Assembly (NCBI GenBank): GCA_030077755.1
Contig: JAQJZZ010000014.1
Coordinates: 62,001 to 126,000 of the forward strand
Source of the DNA: Filosporella fistucella
Lineage: Eukaryota; Ascomycota; Leotiomycetes; Helotiales
Length of the DNA: 64,000 bases
Direction of reading: 5' to 3'
A program made the translations under genes and the position numbers. Of this stretch, positions 33,504 to 45,476 are shown piece by piece (position 1 is the stretch's first letter; every line of letters begins with the position of its first letter). Below the pieces are notes generated by a model. That model worked only from the letters and a program-made list of their open reading frames with translations, was not told where the DNA came from and did not search any database.

Positions 33504-34807
33504 AATATTGCTCCAGGTTGAGCACTTAAATCTCTTTTGTGTTTTGGAGTTGAGCGATTGTTTTGCTGAGAGCAGACATTACACAGTTTACAGCACTGAA
33601 CTTACTTCCTTTTTTCGTCACCATTCACATTCTTGTCATGAATAACGACTTTCCTTGGCATTATTTTTCGTTGCCGTTATTGTTTGCTTGGTTGATTCCC
33701 CAGCTGCGAAGTGGTCACATACATATTTTTCTTGCTAGAGGGGTTGAGCTTGGGGAGGAGATTTGGATTGGTGATACCTGCATAGTGGAAGTTGTGGGGC
33801 ATTGATCAGCATTTCCAGGAGAAACGAATGAGGGAGGAAACATTGTATAGATATTATTTGATTCGATATCAGAGCGAGGTGAAAGATTTGGCCTGCTACT
33901 GCTACATAAATGTTCTGCACAAGTTGCAGGACGGGATGAATGAGAGAGATTCTAAATGATTGAAATGTGATTTGCTGTGACTGAAATTGTGTTTACTCGA
34001 AGTGAGGACGGTAGTGGTGTCCTGGTGAGAAGATTGCCAATGCATGTTCTTCGTTAGCTTGCAGGGAATTTCGATTTTACTTGCATAAAATCATATCCTG
34101 TTCCCTATTTCGTCTCTGGCTACACTTTTTCTCTCTACGGCCAAGTTCTTTCTTTCGATTCTCCCATCATTGAGAAGTACTCTGTACCGTTTCTTTCCTG
34201 AATGCCGCTCCACCAGACTAGTCATCCTTTCGGCCGACAATGAGCAGCGCCTGCAATCAGCGGTGAGAAGCGTTTAGGAAGACGAAGAGTGCGTTATTGG
34301 AAGAATATAGAACGGAAAGTACGTAGACTAATCAGAGTGATTGCAATCTAGGTGCTTTCGGTGATCCAGAGTGACCCAGAGAGTGAGATACAGAGCTTGC
34401 ATTCCGTACAGCGAATCGCACGAATAGAAGAATAGAAGATCAGACTATCACCCCCAGTATCATCTCCAAATTATCTACTCACAAAAAGTCCATCCTCTTT
34501 CCCACTCTACGGCTCATCTATTCTGTCGCGCCGGCACTTCTCTTCTAATCAACTCCCTTTCGGCATTCCTAATCGCCACCACCCGTTCCTCGGTCCCCGC
34601 GAGTCGGGAAATGCCATCGTCATCACATCTCATTTTTCATATCTCATCTACATGCCGGGAATTTTTCCTAGTGTGAGCTTGTTTCCTAGCTCTCATCGAG
34701 AGATGGGAATTAAGATTTCGATGAGTCCAAGTTAGATCGGATTACTGATTTCGATGAGTCGATGGATAATGGGAGTGACTGGTAGATTAGGCGGAGACGG
34801 GCAGAAG

Positions 34808-34883
34808 ATATTTGCATGTGTGAAGCTAGGAGATGGGAATGCTCCGGGGAGGTGGAGGAATATATTTGCATGTGTGAAGCTAG
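34808..34883. repeat. 22-bp direct repeat pair
   Basis: The same 22 bases (starting atatttgcatgtgtg) occur at 34808-34829 and 34862-34883, 54 bp apart. A second short repeat, gatttcgatgagtc, occurs twice just upstream (about 34714 and 34747). This suggests small local duplications. Confidence 0.8.
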
Positions 34884-36935
34884 AGGAGGAATATGAGAGC
34901 TGCCTTACTAATGAGGTGGGAGATGCATTGGAGGTCATACTTTTTTGGTTGGTGATGGTGATGCTTCGATATTTGGATGGAAAGTGAAGTTGATGCCGTA
35001 ACGGATTGAATACGTAGAACGAGTTTGCTTTTGAGGATTAAAACGAAATCTTGTGATTTATGAAGCTATTAACCTATTATACAAAGAGATTGGTTATGAA
35101 TAAATGTAGATAATCACATGTTCAGATATTTTCGATGTGAGAGCATTCAATAGATAGATTTCAATGCTGCTGCTCGTAACTCGTCGGGACAAATTCTAGG
35201 AAGGAGAGGAGAAACTGAGGATGCTCTACCAGGGGGACGTTGATATGAGGCACATGATCCCCAGATAATTTACATCAGATATCTCGTTCCCCCAACTCCT
35301 TCCGTAATTGCAACTCACTCTCATCACATCCAAGAAACCATCGCAGGCTTCCACACCTCCCTCAGCATTATGCCAAGAGATAAATATCATCGAGCATTGC
35401 AATGTTCCCACCCAAGCACAAATGAACACTCATCCTAAGATCCCAAGAACAACACCCCTCACCTGACTCAACCCATTTCTAGGCGCATCTTCTCAAGACC
35501 CCAAGAAAAATCAGATAAATACCCCAAGAATCATCCGAAGGGTCCCACCAAGACTCTAGAACTATTTCGAAGACCCTGAGAATCAGGGAGTACAAGCCGA
35601 GAAGTCGACGGACGGGACGGAAACCACATGCAACATGACGCCGTCTACCACACAAAGTAGTGGGGAACCTCGTCACTTTCCTTATATCTTCTCTATTTAC
35701 CTAATCATTTTTGAAGGCTTCAGCATAAACTTGTACATGTGTAGGAATTGAGCAGCAAAGATCTACAAACGATTCAAGTCTAGAATCCTGCCCTGCTTGT
35801 CTAGAACATAAATTATTAAATAAGAGAAATGGTGGTACCAGTATGCTAGGTCAGGTCTACAGAAGAGTCCAATTCTGCAAAAAAATTTCTAGATTGAAGT
35901 TTAAAGCACAGAAAGTACGAATAAGAAATCTTCGATCGTGATGACGAGGTTAAGGACCCGAGTATCTGGGTCTGTGGGTGGGAGCTCGGGAAGAAGGAGA
36001 GGATAGATAAGATGATGGAGGGCCAAGCTTTTGAGCCGCGAGGTGGAGTGGAAAGTAAGAGGTCTTTTTCGGGTTCGATGGAGGGGGTGATCCGGGTTGC
36101 GTTGGGGAGAGCGGGGAAGATTTGTCGAGTCTGGAATTTGGTTCTGGATTGGACTGGAATTGGAGTTGGTGTTGGTGTCGGGGAGGTGGAGAATCTAGAT
36201 CTTGATTTCTAGATGGGATGAGGAAGGGAAGGAGGAAGTGCGGTGAGATGAGTTTGATGACGATGATGAATAGCAGGAGTGGTGAGTATAATTGCTCTCT
36301 ATCAACCTATGGTAAAGACAAGGGAATTGGAATTTGATGCGCTAGGTGAGAAAAGCAATTTTCAGAAGATCGACAAGATATCTCATCTCAAGTATCAACA
36401 AGCAAACAAGTATGTCAAAAAACAAAAACAGAACAACAAATCCCCAAACTTCCGGCGAGAGCCACAGCCGCGCCTCAACGTCCCAAGCAAGCCCTCAAAA
36501 TCCACATCTTCTCACCCGCCTCACGTCCAAAAAGAAAACAAACTTCAGAACCCAGAAAAGAAATCTCGAACACTTACTCACTCGGTAGCACGCCTTATCA
36601 ATAGCTGCATATAAGTGCGGATACCGAGTCAAAGAAAGTTTATTAAGTATTCTTTGGAGCATTCATAAATAATTAATTGTGGTTTGCAGACTAATTAGAA
36701 GCAGAGGTTCCGTACGTGGCTTGAAGGAGGACGGATGGCTTGCAGTGGCTTGCTTTAGTATTTCTTGTGAGAGGGAGTCAGAGAACGAGAACGAGGTTTC
36801 TCGGGGGAAGTCCGAGGTGGGTTTTCTCGTTTGGGATACGGTGATTTGACTTGGCTGGATTTTGGACAGATGGGAGGTTTGAAGCGGCGAGAGAATTAAT
36901 CTTTAATTCAAAGGAACTTGTTGTAGATAATTTTT

Positions 36936-36961
36936 CCGTGAGGGCCGTGAGGGCCGTGAGG
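36936..36961. repeat. 9-bp tandem repeat, about 3 copies
   Basis: The unit ccgtgaggg is repeated end to end almost three times in non-coding sequence. Confidence 0.8.
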
Positions 36962-37983
36962 AAAGGAGAGTAAGAAGATTAGCCTCATCTCGCTATGTAT
37001 ATACTTTACATGAAAGTTAACTTAGGTTTCCCGTTTGAAACATCCGGACACTCGCGTCAATGTTGGAGCGACCTATCTCTTCTTTTTCCGCCGCTGCAGA
37101 TAGAAGATTGAGTTCTCAGATGAAGAAAGGTAATTAGTATGATGGATCGAACTTGTTGCAATCTGAGATGCTGGCCTAGGTTTGAGCTGGGACCGAGGTT
37201 TGAAGATACCCATGAAATGTCGCCTGTGCGGAAAGGTACCTAGTCTCGTGGTTCGGATTTGAGGGAAATACTTCGTAGTATACCTACGCGGTACGCCGGT
37301 AAGTAAGGTAAGTCCGGTATTGAGTTGCGAAAGCGGAAGGTTATTCGAATGCATTGTCCAGCTGTTCGCAGTGTTCGGCCCCGAATCGATTCACAACTCG
37401 TAGAGTCTTGCGATGTGACTCTTGTGACTTACCGTGGATTCGTAGGCAGCGATGCGGATTGAGTAATAGGTAAGTGAGCGATTTGCGGATAAGGCGGAGG
37501 AGGGAATGGATGCCGGGTTACAGGAGTCTGGCTCGTCTGATTATGGGAATTGCTGAATTCGATTTGAGGTTTAGTGAGGTGAGGCATTTGTAGCTTACTG
37601 TGCTGAGTGCTTTCTATTGCGAAGCACTTAATCTCTATGCAGGCGAGGCAGGGTAGCTAATTATTTAAGGAAATGGCTTGCATTTCAGAGCTGCATCGTA
37701 CCTACGACACACAGGGCACGTATCACGTTGCGTCGACCTCGTACCTACTGGTATGCTGTGAGATATTCCTCTTATGAATACGGCTGCATGAGCTTAGTCC
37801 AATTTCTGAATATCTTCATTCAATCAATCAATATGAAGCTTCACAGCCCCGCCAAGGAAAAAACCTTCCATCAGAGTTCCATGACCCTAGGGAGATCGCG
37901 ATCGCGAACTACCTACCCTGGGCCCGCTTATTGTGCTATTCCTATTCCACCCCCCTCGCCTTCTCGTCTGTGGCCCCATCAGC

Positions 37984-38051
37984 TTCAGAGTCCCATTTTC
38001 ATCAGTCCACCAACACGTTCAGAGTCCCATCTTCATCAGTCCACCAACACG
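37984..38051. repeat. 34-bp tandem duplication
   Basis: Two head-to-tail 34-base copies beginning ttcagagtccca, with one mismatch (tttt/tctt), and no spacer. No coding role is evident. Confidence 0.85.
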
Positions 38052-39049
38052 TGTGTATGAGTCGATCTGAAACAATTGGAACAATGGAAGAGTTGTTTAC
38101 TACGTACACATCGCAAGTACATCTTTCCGATACCTCTACTTCCCCTCCACTTGTCCATTCATCGCCGCCTAAACTTTGTTCCTTGGCTTCTAATCCTGAG
38201 CTACCATTAGCCACAGTCAATTCCTTCAAATGCTTATGTAAAAGCCTTGGTGCTGTACTTCTACCGTACTGGACCAGCACAAGTAAACAAGTACCAAAGT
38301 ACCAAAGTCACTCTGCCTGTGCTCGCTCTGCCGAGTCTCCGATTAAAGTTTCCCACTACCCGTTACTTCCCTCTTCCTGGTCCAGGCGAAGTTGTGAACG
38401 CGTATCTTTCTTAGCTCGGCGGTGCATCCCTGTAGGAAGTCTGTCAGAATCGAGACATCTGTGGGAAATCGGGCTGAATGTGGGATCGACTGAGCCACCA
38501 CCAGGCCACGACAAGAATTTGCACCAGGACAAGAGGACACGAGAGGAGGGGAATGTTGCATTTTGAGAGGGACTTTGAGAAGTCGAGCACGCGTTTGCGT
38601 GTTTTAGGTCTTGACTCTTGGTGCCCAGTGGAGGAGAGAAGAAGTGAGGGGCAGTTTTTGTAGGGAAGCAGCAAATCAATTAATCTGTTTCCAAGACTTG
38701 GTTTAGAAGTATGATACTACCTGGTATACTGTGCATGTGGAATCCAAGCGACGATGTTTGATACTCGGCCTCAATTGGGCTGCGCTGTGGTTGGGCTTGG
38801 GTGTCGAGTGTATGGGGCGTAGGAGGTAAAACAGCGCGTGAAAAACGTTTATGGGAATGGGTCATGAGAATAGTAGAGTGAAATTAAATCTTCAAGATGG
38901 TGCCCGAATAAGGGTCGCCGACTTCAAGGGTTCAAGATATGTCTGACCATAGATCCGTGACCATTTCACAAAGTCCGGCATTTGGATAGGGTTCAAGACA
39001 TCGAAGTCAGTCCGGATGCTTCTCCTTATCGATGGGATGCCGTTTTATT

Positions 39050-39075
39050 GTACAGTACTGTACAGTACAGTACAG
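39050..39075. repeat. GTACA-type palindromic short repeat
   Basis: Runs of tacag/tgtac produce a self-complementary short repeat in a non-coding region. Confidence 0.7.
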
Positions 39076-40454
39076 CAGCTCTACATCCGCATCGAACTTA
39101 TCTGCCTCCATGAGGGCCGCGAAGCCAGTACAGTCTAGCCTCATGTCAAGTAGTTGTGTCGTAGGTAGTGGTAGTCAATAAGACATTAGGTAGGTTGGGT
39201 TCGTAGGATATGCATCCGGATCGCACGTTCTATGGCAAAAGGTAACCATGCCATGCCGAGCATCCACAAGCCCCAGCTCAGAAAACCCGAAGTCCCTACC
39301 TAATGCAATTTAAAAGGTCCAACGTTAAACGCTCTGAGTAATCCTTAGCCCCATTACTGTGCCAAACACCAGATGACATATAACACCGTCACTTCCCCTC
39401 GGATAGTATTTGGTTTAAGATCTTGTACCACCAACCGTACTTATCTCCTATATACGATTTCACCATTTCCGATACTGATCGAGCTTTGGGCTACTCCTAT
39501 TCATCCAGGACTTTACATTACCTACTCTCGGACATATCAGTCGAGAGCAAGAACAAGCTCAAGCAAAGAAACAACTCGCCTCGTCGTGCCGCAGCCGTAG
39601 GCCAAAGGGAATCTCGCCGACGCTCACCAGCCAGAGACACTCACTCACTCACTCACTCGCATTGACGGCATCACATCACATCACCGACTGTACAAGTTAT
39701 TCGCCTCATTACCCAAATTCCTCCATTACCTCCCAACCAGTAATAAGCCTCACTCATCTGGGCGTCTCGAGCTGCATTGTCACCAGGGCAGAAATCCCCA
39801 AAATCAAGGTTGCCTTACCTTTTACCTCACTTGCTGCCTGACCAGTCCAGTCTCCAGTCCCAGCTCTACGGATCCGGTCAAAACCGTCAAACCTCGCTAT
39901 CTCATCTCACATAACCGAGTTTCTACTTTGGGCAAAGATCAACACATTTTCCTTCTGGCTGTTCCTGCCGTATCGAGAGTGTCTTGCCCTTGTCTTCCTT
40001 TTAGGGGGCGTAAAGATCGGATTTTGAATGTCCATCGAGGGGTCGAGTCACACCCTTGTCATTGCTATTTCTCCCGCCTTGATCTGAACCCCAGTACATC
40101 AAGTCTGCAAGCCCTTCTTGAATCGTTCCAATACCGAGCACCAAAGACTGCAGCTGTCGCGTCTCCCCGTTCAGTTTAGCTGTCCAAGGTACATCTGGCT
40201 GTTCTGTCTCTCTGATTCAGATTCTTATATTTATTTTTATCATACGGCATTCGCACACATATCACATTCTCGTCTCATCCTTCAAAGTCAACTCACAATC
40301 CGATATTATCATCTTCTCGCATCTATCTCGGACATACCCCGCTGCCATATATATTGAACACGAACCTCCTAGAATTCTAGACCTTTGAGAATTATACCTC
40401 TCAAAGAATTCTAGACTGTCGATATCCACTCGAGCTCGTCCTCCTTCAATCAAC

Positions 40455-40814
40455 ATGTCTTCTCGATACTACCAACTACAGAGTGAACATAGCTCACGAT
40501 CTTCTCAACACCGGCCACAACCACAAACCACTCCAGGTTACTCTCGATCATCTACTTCTTCCGACTCCTCCAGCTCTTCAAACTCCTCATACTCTTCCTC
40601 TTACGATACCCGTTACAGTATGGATGCAACCGTACCTCGAGTGGAAGTTATGCGCTGTTCTCGATGTGCCAAATGCGTAGAGACTGTCGTTTCTTCCCGC
40701 AACAACGATTTACGACGAGTTAGCACCGACGATGCTCAAGCAAGTGGAATGGTACGATTTGGTCACAATCTTTACTATTGTGATCGTTGTGCGAAGATGG
40801 TTGGATACAAATGA
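40455..40814 (+). CDS. Small zinc-ribbon-like protein, conserved-looking
   Basis: Single exon, 119 residues. The N-terminal 60 residues are low-complexity, rich in Ser, Tyr and Gln (STSSDSSSSSNSSYSSSYD). The C-terminal half is compact with two Cys pairs: RCSRCAKCVE and, 35 residues on, YYCDRCAKMVGYK at the very end. Two CxxC knuckles at this spacing are typical of a one-zinc ribbon. I do not recognise a named family and can give no function. It is preceded by more than 1 kb of C/T-rich sequence, in line with a long fungal leader. Its codon use and Cys pairs make it stand out from the gene-poor flanks. Confidence 0.8.
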   Translation: MSSRYYQLQSEHSSRSSQHRPQPQTTPGYSRSSTSSDSSSSSNSSYSSSYDTRYSMDATVPRVEVMRCSRCAKCVETVVSSRNNDLRRVSTDDAQASGMVRFGHNLYYCDRCAKMVGYK

Positions 40815-43800
40815 AAGGGTACAAACAATTTCAGGAGGAAAGAATTGGAATCTCATGGGGACGACCACGATTACGACTGAAAACATTACCTACCTACCTA
40901 CCAAAATTACCGCATCTGAAGTTTTACCTTCAAACACCTCACCTTTCGACAATCCCATCCCCATTCGCATCTCATGCGGTAATGGCCAGGCCTTCAATCC
41001 ACCCGTCACACCCTTAAATCAACAGGCCAGACTGTGGTCTCCCCCATTGGTTCGACTTGTATGCAACATGCAAGCCCCACCACTCACAAACCGCCACAAC
41101 TTTTCAACGTTACCCCTCATTGGCGGGATATCTCGGAACGTATTCAATGCTTCAATGACATCACTGGTATCTCTACCATTGGGGAGGGATGAGCTTATTT
41201 GATGCAGATGCAAATGATGTCTTGTTTCTGCACCATGCACGCAGGAGTGCATATACGTTATCTGCGTTTCACTACATTGATTGATGGTAGAGGATCCTAG
41301 AGGATACTATTTTGAAATGGGCTGTGCTTGCATATATCATATATCATGTATCATGTATGCATAGAAAGGTGGTTCAAATCTCCGAATGGACTCATTCATA
41401 GAGCATCTATTTTTACTGCATTATCTTTTTGTTTCGGTTCAGCGAGCGATGAGCGATTTTTGATAGCGATACGATTTTGAATTTTATTTCTTCAATGACG
41501 AGATGTTTGTAGGAATATTTTTAGATGTGAGGTGGCTTTAGATGAGGGGCTATTGGGCTCATATTGGCATTGGGCTTGGATGAGGAAGTTCAGCTGGACT
41601 GAAGGAAATGTATAATGACGACGAAAGATACCACTCAGCTATTCTCATTGTCGTGCAAGATATCAGACAAAATTAAATCAAGTCAAATCAAATTACATCA
41701 GATATCCTAAGTGAAATCAAGTCGAACCAAAAAGCACATTGTCTCAGATACTACCAGTGACATCCAAATCCAAACCATCATGCCCTTCTTCTTTCCCACT
41801 TGCATCATCTCATGTCACCATGCACCAAACCCTGAATTCTGCAAACCAGACCCTGAGATGCAGGTCTCTCTTATCCAAGACCTCACAAACTCTAACCTAC
41901 TTTTCACAAACCGAGCAAACCAGAACATCGAGGTCCGGGCACTCAGTCTACTGCACGTCACGACTCGAGTTGTCGGATAGAGGTAAATAAGAAAGATGGC
42001 GTTGGCGTAGGCGTAGGGGAAAGCAGGGTATTCTCCGTGATTGAACGCGGGTTGGAGTCGCTATGGGATATGGCTGCAGATTCTGTGTGGGGGGCAAAGG
42101 GTGGGACGGGTTGTATTGCGGAGGGTGAGTACAGAGTATGTTTGCTGCAGGTAAGAGTGTGGGAAGGGGCTGATGTAAGTTAAGTTAGCGAAGAGAAGAA
42201 AGATTGAAAACTGTGTGATCGTGTCTGAGATGTGATAGAATAGGATTTTTAGCTTTCAAGGGGAACAGCTTGAAAAGGTTTATGTATGTGTGATGTGGTA
42301 TGATGTGGTGAAATGACATTTCTGTCTTATCTTAGACTACCCCATGGATAAGACCCTTCACCACCTACTGTACTGAATTGAAAATGTCTGACTTGTCTCG
42401 GCCAATTAAGCATTGCTTTTAGAGATGATGGGATTTTTGTGCTGGAGAAGGGGGTTTGTGGATAGGATAGTATTTACGTTCAGTATTATTTTAAATATCT
42501 TTATTTTAAATTATGTATGATATTTACCTTTTATATTCTTACTATGAACTTGTCGTGGAAGTAAATATTCCCGCTGATAGAGATGGGAATGTCATGACAG
42601 AAAGGGGATTGTGTATGCACAAGTACTGTACATGATATTTACGTCGCCGAATGTCATTGTTGGATTGTCTCAGAAACAGACACTGCCGTTGTGTGAATGC
42701 TGCTTTTACATATCTCTACTTTGATGCGATTCTGATTTGGATAGGGGCTTTGTATGTTTCATGTCGAGGCTTCGGGAGAGATTGATTATATGTTTCAGTC
42801 TATAATTAGGCTAGTTTGTTGAATTGTCTCGGAAGGATATAATATCATCTCCCTTCTTTCAGCATGGGATTCTGATTTAGGGATGAGGGTCAGTCCCCTG
42901 TTGGCGTAGGATGGATGTTGATGTTTGAGTTCATACTGTATCTAGATTGCTGGATTGTCTCGAACCCTGCACTATCGTTGACTCGGTGTTAAATGCTGCT
43001 TTTGTGGTTGATTTCACGGTTTCTAGAACTTTTGGATTCGAGTTCTAGGTCGGACTTAGTGTCGCGGTTGAGCTATAGAGGTGTTAATGGGTTATTCCGA
43101 AGCCTGAGGGTATTTGGTCGGGGGGGAGGGAGGGAAGTAGGGAGGGGCGGAAGGGAGAAACATGTATGAGGCGATGAGAGACAAGACAGAGAAGCTACAA
43201 GGCGAGAAGGAGAGGCGAAAGTCAGCTGGATAAAGTTGATACTGTCTCGGGAATAGGAGCGAGAACGAACAACTATACTCTGTATACGAGAAGCCACAGG
43301 CGAGCGTGGGAACGGTAGATGCAGTCTCAGGACGGTGAGAGGCAGGAAGAAGCCACAGATGATCGGCGACAGGTGAGAGACAGCAGGATATTGATACCCG
43401 AATTGGTAAAGAGGGAAAGGGAGATATAAGGTTGGTGAGCCTCCCGGGCTCCATCTTTACCAGGTTGGGCCTATATATCCTGCTGTCTCTCGCCTGTGGC
43501 TTCTCGTCTGTATACACATTTGGCCTCGACTTGTCTCTCCCTGTCACGCGACCGTATTTTCCTTACTCTGTGCAGTTGTTTCTCGCCTCTCGCTTGTCGC
43601 CTGTCGTTTCTCATTTCTGTCTCGACTCTGCTCACTGTTTGGTTGCCGATTAGAAGCTTTCTAGAAGTTGGGGATGAGGATTGGTAGCTGATAGGACACA
43701 TTCTGTGGTGAGAAGGGAGAGGCAAGACAGTTGCTGCAGGTAGACATTCTAGGAGGATGTCAGTCAATAGGCGTTCGGTCTGCGAGGTCACGGTATCACT

Positions 43801-44504
43801 CTCGTATGGTTGAGGATGAAGCTACGGAGAGGAGTTTGGAGATGAATCCTTTTTCCCGATTACGGGCATTTTGGGGGAAAAAAGGGGGCGTGGGTCGAAG
43901 TTTGCTTCAAGTTCAAATTTTGATGTTAGAGAGATATATAGGTGCAGTAGACGCGGTATAATGGAGGGGAGGCTTGAGAGGGAGCTTTGTGTGACGGGAC
44001 ATTTTGTTCTATGCTCTCCTTCCACGAGAAACTGATTTGAGAAGACATATTGACGCACTACTACGATTTAGAGGTGTGACCGCGCCAATATCGATGTGGA
44101 CGAATGGATTCTCTCATCTGAGAAGGGCGGTGGATCGTGTAATGATGTTTGATTTTCTACTTACATCAGTGTGGAGCTAAGATTGGGGAATAAGGAGATA
44201 CTGAGATGGTAAAGATTAGTTAGACAGGCGTGGGCAATGAAAAATTGTGGACTTTGGGACAGGATCATAGGGTGTGCGTGGAGGTGGTATAACTTCGCTT
44301 TACGTGGACGGGAAAATCTATCATGAAATTTCTGGGGCTTAGGCTGAGAATGTATTGGCTCGGAAATGTGTGATCTATGGCAGTATAGGATTCACGGCGG
44401 GGCTTTCATGATCTCAAGAGAGATGGCACAGGTTCGAAAATGTAATCTCTCAAATATTCATGACAACTTTCAAGATTTATAGCTCAGTTGACCTGCAAAT
44501 GCGG
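40815..44504. other. 3.7-kb gene-poor region with a large imperfect inverted repeat
   Basis: No supported gene. AT-rich at 42470-42560. An imperfect inverted repeat lies at about 43282-43515 (listed separately). Open frames at 41711-41990 and 43073-43791 are low-complexity or belong to the inverted repeat. Confidence 0.45.
43282..43515. repeat. Imperfect inverted repeat (fold-back)
   Basis: Inner arms 43368-43391 and 43475-43498 pair almost fully (gacaggtgagagacagcagg against its complement). An extra 7-bp pair (ggtaaag 43405-43411, ctttacc 43455-43461) lies inside the loop. An outer arm, 43282-43304 (gtatacgagaagccacagg), pairs with 43489-43515, which overlaps the right inner arm. Similar Cys/Arg-codon-like purine/pyrimidine motifs recur to about 43625. 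It could be a MITE-like relic or a source of hairpin RNA. Confidence 0.65.
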
Positions 44505-45476
44505 TCAAATGCTCCAGAACCGACCCTGGCCAGGCTGTTGGAGTGCTGAATCTAAATCAAAAGCACTCTCCTGATGATAACCGGGTATCTCAACTCCATC
44601 TTGTTCTCTAATTCCACTCCAATTACCAAGTCCTTCACACACCCACCCATCGACATTCCCACGAATGAGCTCTTTCATACACCCATCTTTCTCTCCCAGA
44701 AACCCAACCAGATCATCAACCCCCTTCGGCTCATTAATCCAATGCGGAGGATTAATTCCACCAGGCTTATACGTCTCCCAACGAACCTCAAAACCCAAGT
44801 CCCTCAAGGTCCTACATAATTCCTCTCCATTCCCAATTGGTACAACATCATCGTCTTCCGAGTGGCCGAGGAAGATAGGTGTTTCGAATACTGAAGATTT
44901 CGCGAGATCTGATAGAGAATTTTCTCTAGATCCATCTTGAATATTGAAGATTCGGCGAATTTGTTGGATTTTCTCGCCTGAGGAAAGTGGTTGTGATGAG
45001 AAAGCAGAGAGGTGTGATCGAAATGGAAGCCAACTACACAATCCGATGAATCCACCAAGTTTTATCCCGCCGCATAGAAGAACATGAATAGCAGTCGCGC
45101 ATCCTTGACTGATGCCTCCGAGGAAAATATGCTCGATTGGGATGAGCTCTGCTTCTTTTCTGATGATCGTGATGATATTTTTGATGCTCTCTCTTAGACC
45201 TACCACTTGCGACTCTTGATTCTCGGCTGGATGACGGACAGAGAAGATGTCGAACCACTGATATTCATCATCCTCTCCTGATGAAGAGAGGAAGAGACTA
45301 GCTTGTGGGAGAATCCATTTTGTGTTAGGGAGGATATCTTGTAAGAACTTGCCATCAGAGGCTTGACTTTCGAAAAAATCACTGTCGAACTCTGTGGCAT
45401 TGCTTCCGCGACCGTGGAGAAAGATAATGGTATATTTGTGTTCAGATTTAGGCTCTCTGATAATAGTAGAGTCCAT
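44505..45476 (-). CDS. Acyl-protein thioesterase/carboxylesterase-like alpha/beta hydrolase
   Basis: Single exon, 323 residues. It opens with TIIFLHGRGSNATEF (oxyanion-hole His-Gly block of the phospholipase/carboxylesterase family). Then come WILPQAS, FDIFSV, the nucleophile elbow GGISQGCA (Ser123), the acid GHSEDDDVVP, and the catalytic His in GGINPPHWI. This is the APT1/lysophospholipase layout, about 225 residues. Relatives remove palmitate from proteins or hydrolyse short esters. About 70 extra residues follow the His (GFLGEKDGCMKELIRGNV...QGRFWSI), unlike the compact APT1, so the substrate may differ. No signal peptide, probably cytosolic. The ATG at 45476 gives MDSTIIREPK, as expected for a cytosolic start. 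Confidence 0.9.
   Translation of the reverse strand: MDSTIIREPKSEHKYTIIFLHGRGSNATEFDSDFFESQASDGKFLQDILPNTKWILPQASLFLSSSGEDDEYQWFDIFSVRHPAENQESQVVGLRESIKNIITIIRKEAELIPIEHIFLGGISQGCATAIHVLLCGGIKLGGFIGLCSWLPFRSHLSAFSSQPLSSGEKIQQIRRIFNIQDGSRENSLSDLAKSSVFETPIFLGHSEDDDVVPIGNGEELCRTLRDLGFEVRWETYKPGGINPPHWINEPKGVDDLVGFLGEKDGCMKELIRGNVDGWVCEGLGNWSGIREQDGVEIPGYHQESAFDLDSALQQPGQGRFWSI

Larger units (their letters stand above)
33504..40454. other. 7-kb gene-poor region with short repeats
   Basis: No frame with motifs, no consistent splice chain. Repeats noted: 22-bp direct repeat (34808-34829 and 34862-34883), 9-bp unit x3 (36936-36961), 34-bp tandem duplication (37984-38051), GTACA-type repeat (39050-39075) and ACTC repeat (about 39638-39658). 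From 39.3 kb the top strand becomes C/T-rich, suggesting the leader of the 40455 gene. It probably contains regulatory DNA and untranslated transcripts. Confidence 0.45.

Noticed and set aside
37728..38566. Overlapping plus ORFs of 110 and 211 codons
   Set aside because: Span the 34-bp duplication and C/T-rich sequence, and have no motif.
41365..41400. ggttcaaatct, resembling a tRNA B box
   Set aside because: No matching A box or cloverleaf stems upstream.
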